From Gammaproteobacteria bacterium (GTDB lineage: Bacteria > Pseudomonadota > Gammaproteobacteria > Pseudomonadales > Pseudohongiellaceae), in assembly GCA_041395725.1 (NCBI GenBank), contig JAWKZW010000001.1:2852001-2916000 (forward strand): 64,000 bases of DNA. The letters are read 5' to 3'. Each line of letters begins with the position of its first letter. Positions within the stretch are counted from its first letter, which is position 1. Position numbers and translations under genes: made by a program. A model generated the notes under the pieces. It ran no database searches, was not told the DNA's origin, and saw nothing but the letters and a program-made list of their open reading frames with translations. Below, in pieces: positions 62,039-64,000 of the stretch.

Positions 62039-63349
62039 TTATCTGTCGGCATCATCGATCAATGCAGTCAATTCGACTAACTCTATAGCGTCAGGTATCC
62101 CGCGGATATTATGTTTTCCATACGAAGTTGTTTTGACGAAGTTTGCCGGCAGTGCATCCGCAAAATCCTGCGTGACCAGTAATTGCGTGCGCAATTTGCG
62201 ATTAAGCCCCTCAAGCCGAGCGGAAATGTTTACCGTGTTGCCCAGTACCGTGTATTCACACCGACCTGCCGACCCAATTTCGCCAGCGATAACTTCACCA
62301 TAGTTGATTGCAATGCCGACGCCCATGTCGTTGTCCGCCAATTCTTTCGTGGTTTTTCCAATTATCTGAAAAGCGGCACGAGTGGCTGCAATACGAGGAT
62401 CCTCCACACTGTCGAACAAACCGAATATGGCCATGAAACCGTCGCCAAGGAATTTGTTCAGTACGCCGTGCTCGGCGTTGATCGCTTCGTCCGCCCGGTC
62501 AAAAAACTGATTTACATGAGTTGCTACTTCAGCTGCTGAGTGCGAATTGGAAAACTTGGTAAAATTTCTTATGTCTCCGAACATTACTGCCACTTCCCGC
62601 TTATCTGTAGCGAGTAACTGTTGGCTCTCGTCGCGCAAGGCGTCCGCAATCTGACTGGACACATAACGCCCCAGGCTCTGATGCAACCGCATCTCCTGTC
62701 TGGCGGTCGCAATAAAATTGTATAACTCATTCCGCAAACTGCGCGCGGAATAGCTGCCGGCAGCACCCAGCCCCAGCAATACCACAACCTTCATTATCGT
62801 TACTTCCCAGTCCAGGCTGGGTACTTGTGCCAATAGCTCGGGGGACATGTCACTGGCTGGTCGTCCAACCAGGATGTAAATAGCGATAAATTGCGCCGCC
62901 GCCATGGCGCCAGCGAACAAGCCCATGTACGGGCGCAATCGAAAGGCTGTAACGATAATCACAAGCCCGTAGGCTATTGGCGGCATGGAGCTCAAGGCAT
63001 ATTGTGCCCCGTATGCACGCGTGTCGAGATAGATGGCACCGGACACCACCGTGAGTTGCAGAATCGTATTAACATAAGCGACAAAGGGGTGATAGCGACC
63101 GGATTGTATATAAAAGAAAATCGCCATAAACGAGGGAACTGTAATGACAACCAGCCATGTTATATCGCGCCGCAGATTCTGTTGAATTTCCGTGTCTATC
63201 AGCAGGAAAATGTAGGTGATGGCAATGACAGTCACCCACAGGATGCAGGCGAACCTTTCTGCGCGGGCTTCGCGCAGAAACATTTCTATTTGAAATCGTT
63301 CTTCAATGGTTGGCAGTGGCGGAATTATCAAGCTTTCGGTCGTTGACAC
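62039..63349 (-). CDS. Adenylate/guanylate cyclase with membrane sensor part
   Basis: 436 residues from GTG 63349 (GGGAG upstream). About six helices (about 30-205) precede the class III cyclase domain (about 245-430): VMFGDIRNFTKFSNSHSAAE (first metal Asp), VLNKFLGDGFMAIFG (second Asp), CEYTVLGNTVNISARLEGLN (transition-state Asn region). It probably makes cAMP or cGMP in response to a membrane or lipid signal. It starts nine bases after the stop of the FadL-like gene and is likely co-transcribed with it. Confidence 0.9.
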   Translation of the reverse strand: MSTTESLIIPPLPTIEERFQIEMFLREARAERFACILWVTVIAITYIFLLIDTEIQQNLRRDITWLVVITVPSFMAIFFYIQSGRYHPFVAYVNTILQLTVVSGAIYLDTRAYGAQYALSSMPPIAYGLVIIVTAFRLRPYMGLFAGAMAAAQFIAIYILVGRPASDMSPELLAQVPSLDWEVTIMKVVVLLGLGAAGSYSARSLRNELYNFIATARQEMRLHQSLGRYVSSQIADALRDESQQLLATDKREVAVMFGDIRNFTKFSNSHSAAEVATHVNQFFDRADEAINAEHGVLNKFLGDGFMAIFGLFDSVEDPRIAATRAAFQIIGKTTKELADNDMGVGIAINYGEVIAGEIGSAGRCEYTVLGNTVNISARLEGLNRKLRTQLLVTQDFADALPANFVKTTSYGKHNIRGIPDAIELVELTALIDDADR

Positions 63350-63358
63350 CCTGACTCC

Positions 63359-64000
63359 CTAAAAATTGAACGACACCCCAAATGAATGTAAACGCAAGGA
63401 TTGGCGAGTTCCATTGTACTCACCCGCCTTGAGGCCGCTGTTGGTCACGCGCACATCTGAGCTGTCACTTAGTCGGTATGCAATATCGACACTGATATCC
63501 GCGAATTCAACGTTCACACCAACACTCAGTGCCTTCTCAAGAATAGCGGCGGTCATCGGTGTGATAGTGGTACGCGGAACCAGACGGTTACCTTGCTCAA
63601 AGCCCAGGCGTATGGTTTTGTTGCGGTCTAGTGCGTAGGCACCGCCCACATGGATCACGTGCTGATCATGCCAACTCAGCGGGGCAGTGTCGAGAATAAA
63701 GTCTTCACCCAAAAAAGCATTCAGGTCCTGGTTGGTGCCGTTGGTCAATGTAATAGGCAAGTCGATGAAAGAGTCTTCCCAGTTGATCCAGTCATGCTGC
63801 AACCCCAATTGCAGACGATCTGTCGCCTGCCAGGTAAATCCGGCAAGTATGCTCGCCGGTAATGCCGTTCTGACATTGGCATCGTAGCTAAAATCTTCCT
63901 GTATTCCCAATTTCAATTGGCCCAGGTTACCACTGACATCGCCATCGGCGGAAAACCGTGTTTCAAAGGAGTACGCCAGATTGAAATGCAACGACGACGT
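63359..64000 (-). CDS. OmpP1/FadL-family outer-membrane protein (partial, 5' end beyond window)
   Basis: About 213 C-terminal residues; the frame remains open at position 64000, so the start and hatch domain lie outside the window. The repeated amphipathic strands (TDRLQLGLQHDWINWEDSFI, IRLGFEQGNRLVPRTTI) and the C-terminal LHSFGVSFNF aromatic end are those of the FadL/TodX barrel family, which passes long-chain fatty acids or hydrocarbons. Its coupling to an adenylate cyclase gene suggests sensing of the imported lipid. Confidence 0.82.
   Translation of the reverse strand, partial: TSSLHFNLAYSFETRFSADGDVSGNLGQLKLGIQEDFSYDANVRTALPASILAGFTWQATDRLQLGLQHDWINWEDSFIDLPITLTNGTNQDLNAFLGEDFILDTAPLSWHDQHVIHVGGAYALDRNKTIRLGFEQGNRLVPRTTITPMTAAILEKALSVGVNVEFADISVDIAYRLSDSSDVRVTNSGLKAGEYNGTRQSLRLHSFGVSFNF

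Overview
The window looks like chromosome of a GC-rich, free-living, probably marine gammaproteobacterium. The reasons are a complete Mrp-type Na+/H+ antiporter operon, a Na+/solute symporter plus relics of a second symporter and a BCCT osmolyte transporter, a Fur-type box in front of an iron-reductase-like gene next to a TonB-dependent receptor, and gammaproteobacterial families such as RimK/RimB, YhiN, Pcm and FadL. I cannot fix the genus from sequence alone. No rRNA, tRNA, CRISPR array or intact insertion sequence was found.

Layout. Positions 1-2343 (minus strand, AT-richer) hold two small membrane proteins and a secreted alpha/beta hydrolase. Positions 2587-6845 hold two overlapping paralogues, each a membrane anchor fused to a PD40-type propeller. 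Positions 7240-8901 mix a GlcG/HbpS-like secreted protein with two decayed genes. Positions 9080-12401 carry a secreted SGNH esterase, two AT-richer methyltransferases, 23 perfect copies of a 7-bp repeat and a membrane protein. Positions 12495-15805 encode a GDPD-type phosphodiesterase and an LTA-synthase-like sulfatase-fold enzyme that share a C-terminal domain. Positions 15914-16360 look like a deletion scar joining the 3' ends of a BCCT transporter gene and an EctR/MarR-type regulator gene.

Positions 16418-24161 contain pcm, an orphan secreted protein with a structured leader, a Lon-like protease broken by a one-base homopolymer shift, and a rimB-rimK-aspartoacylase-like operon. Positions 24637-34098 contain a cyclase-family hydrolase, a lipoprotein with a CxxCH haem motif and propeller, a GNAT/C39-peptidase fusion, an MFS-flavin reductase-SRPBCC operon, a cupredoxin and a PepSY protein. 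Positions 34542-40259 contain a TonB receptor, a bestrophin-like membrane protein, a CotH-like protein, a metallophosphatase and a PH-domain protein. Positions 40388-44997 are a radical-SAM plus YnjBCD-type ABC transporter operon. Positions 45340-54375 hold a symporter and the Mrp operon. Positions 54679-61278 hold a GNAT, a deacetylase-fold enzyme, a YhiN flavoprotein, an MBL-fold hydrolase and a molybdopterin oxidoreductase. The right edge has transposase and symporter relics, then an adenylate cyclase and a partial FadL gene.

Threads that run through the window: a dispersed inverted-repeat (MITE-like) family sits at gene borders (17281, 29470, 32046, 36677, 55216, weakly 56575), and several neighbouring genes are truncated or decayed. 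The observations most worth following are the shared domain of the 12495-15805 pair, the radical-SAM/ABC operon, the repeat family, and the haem lipoprotein.
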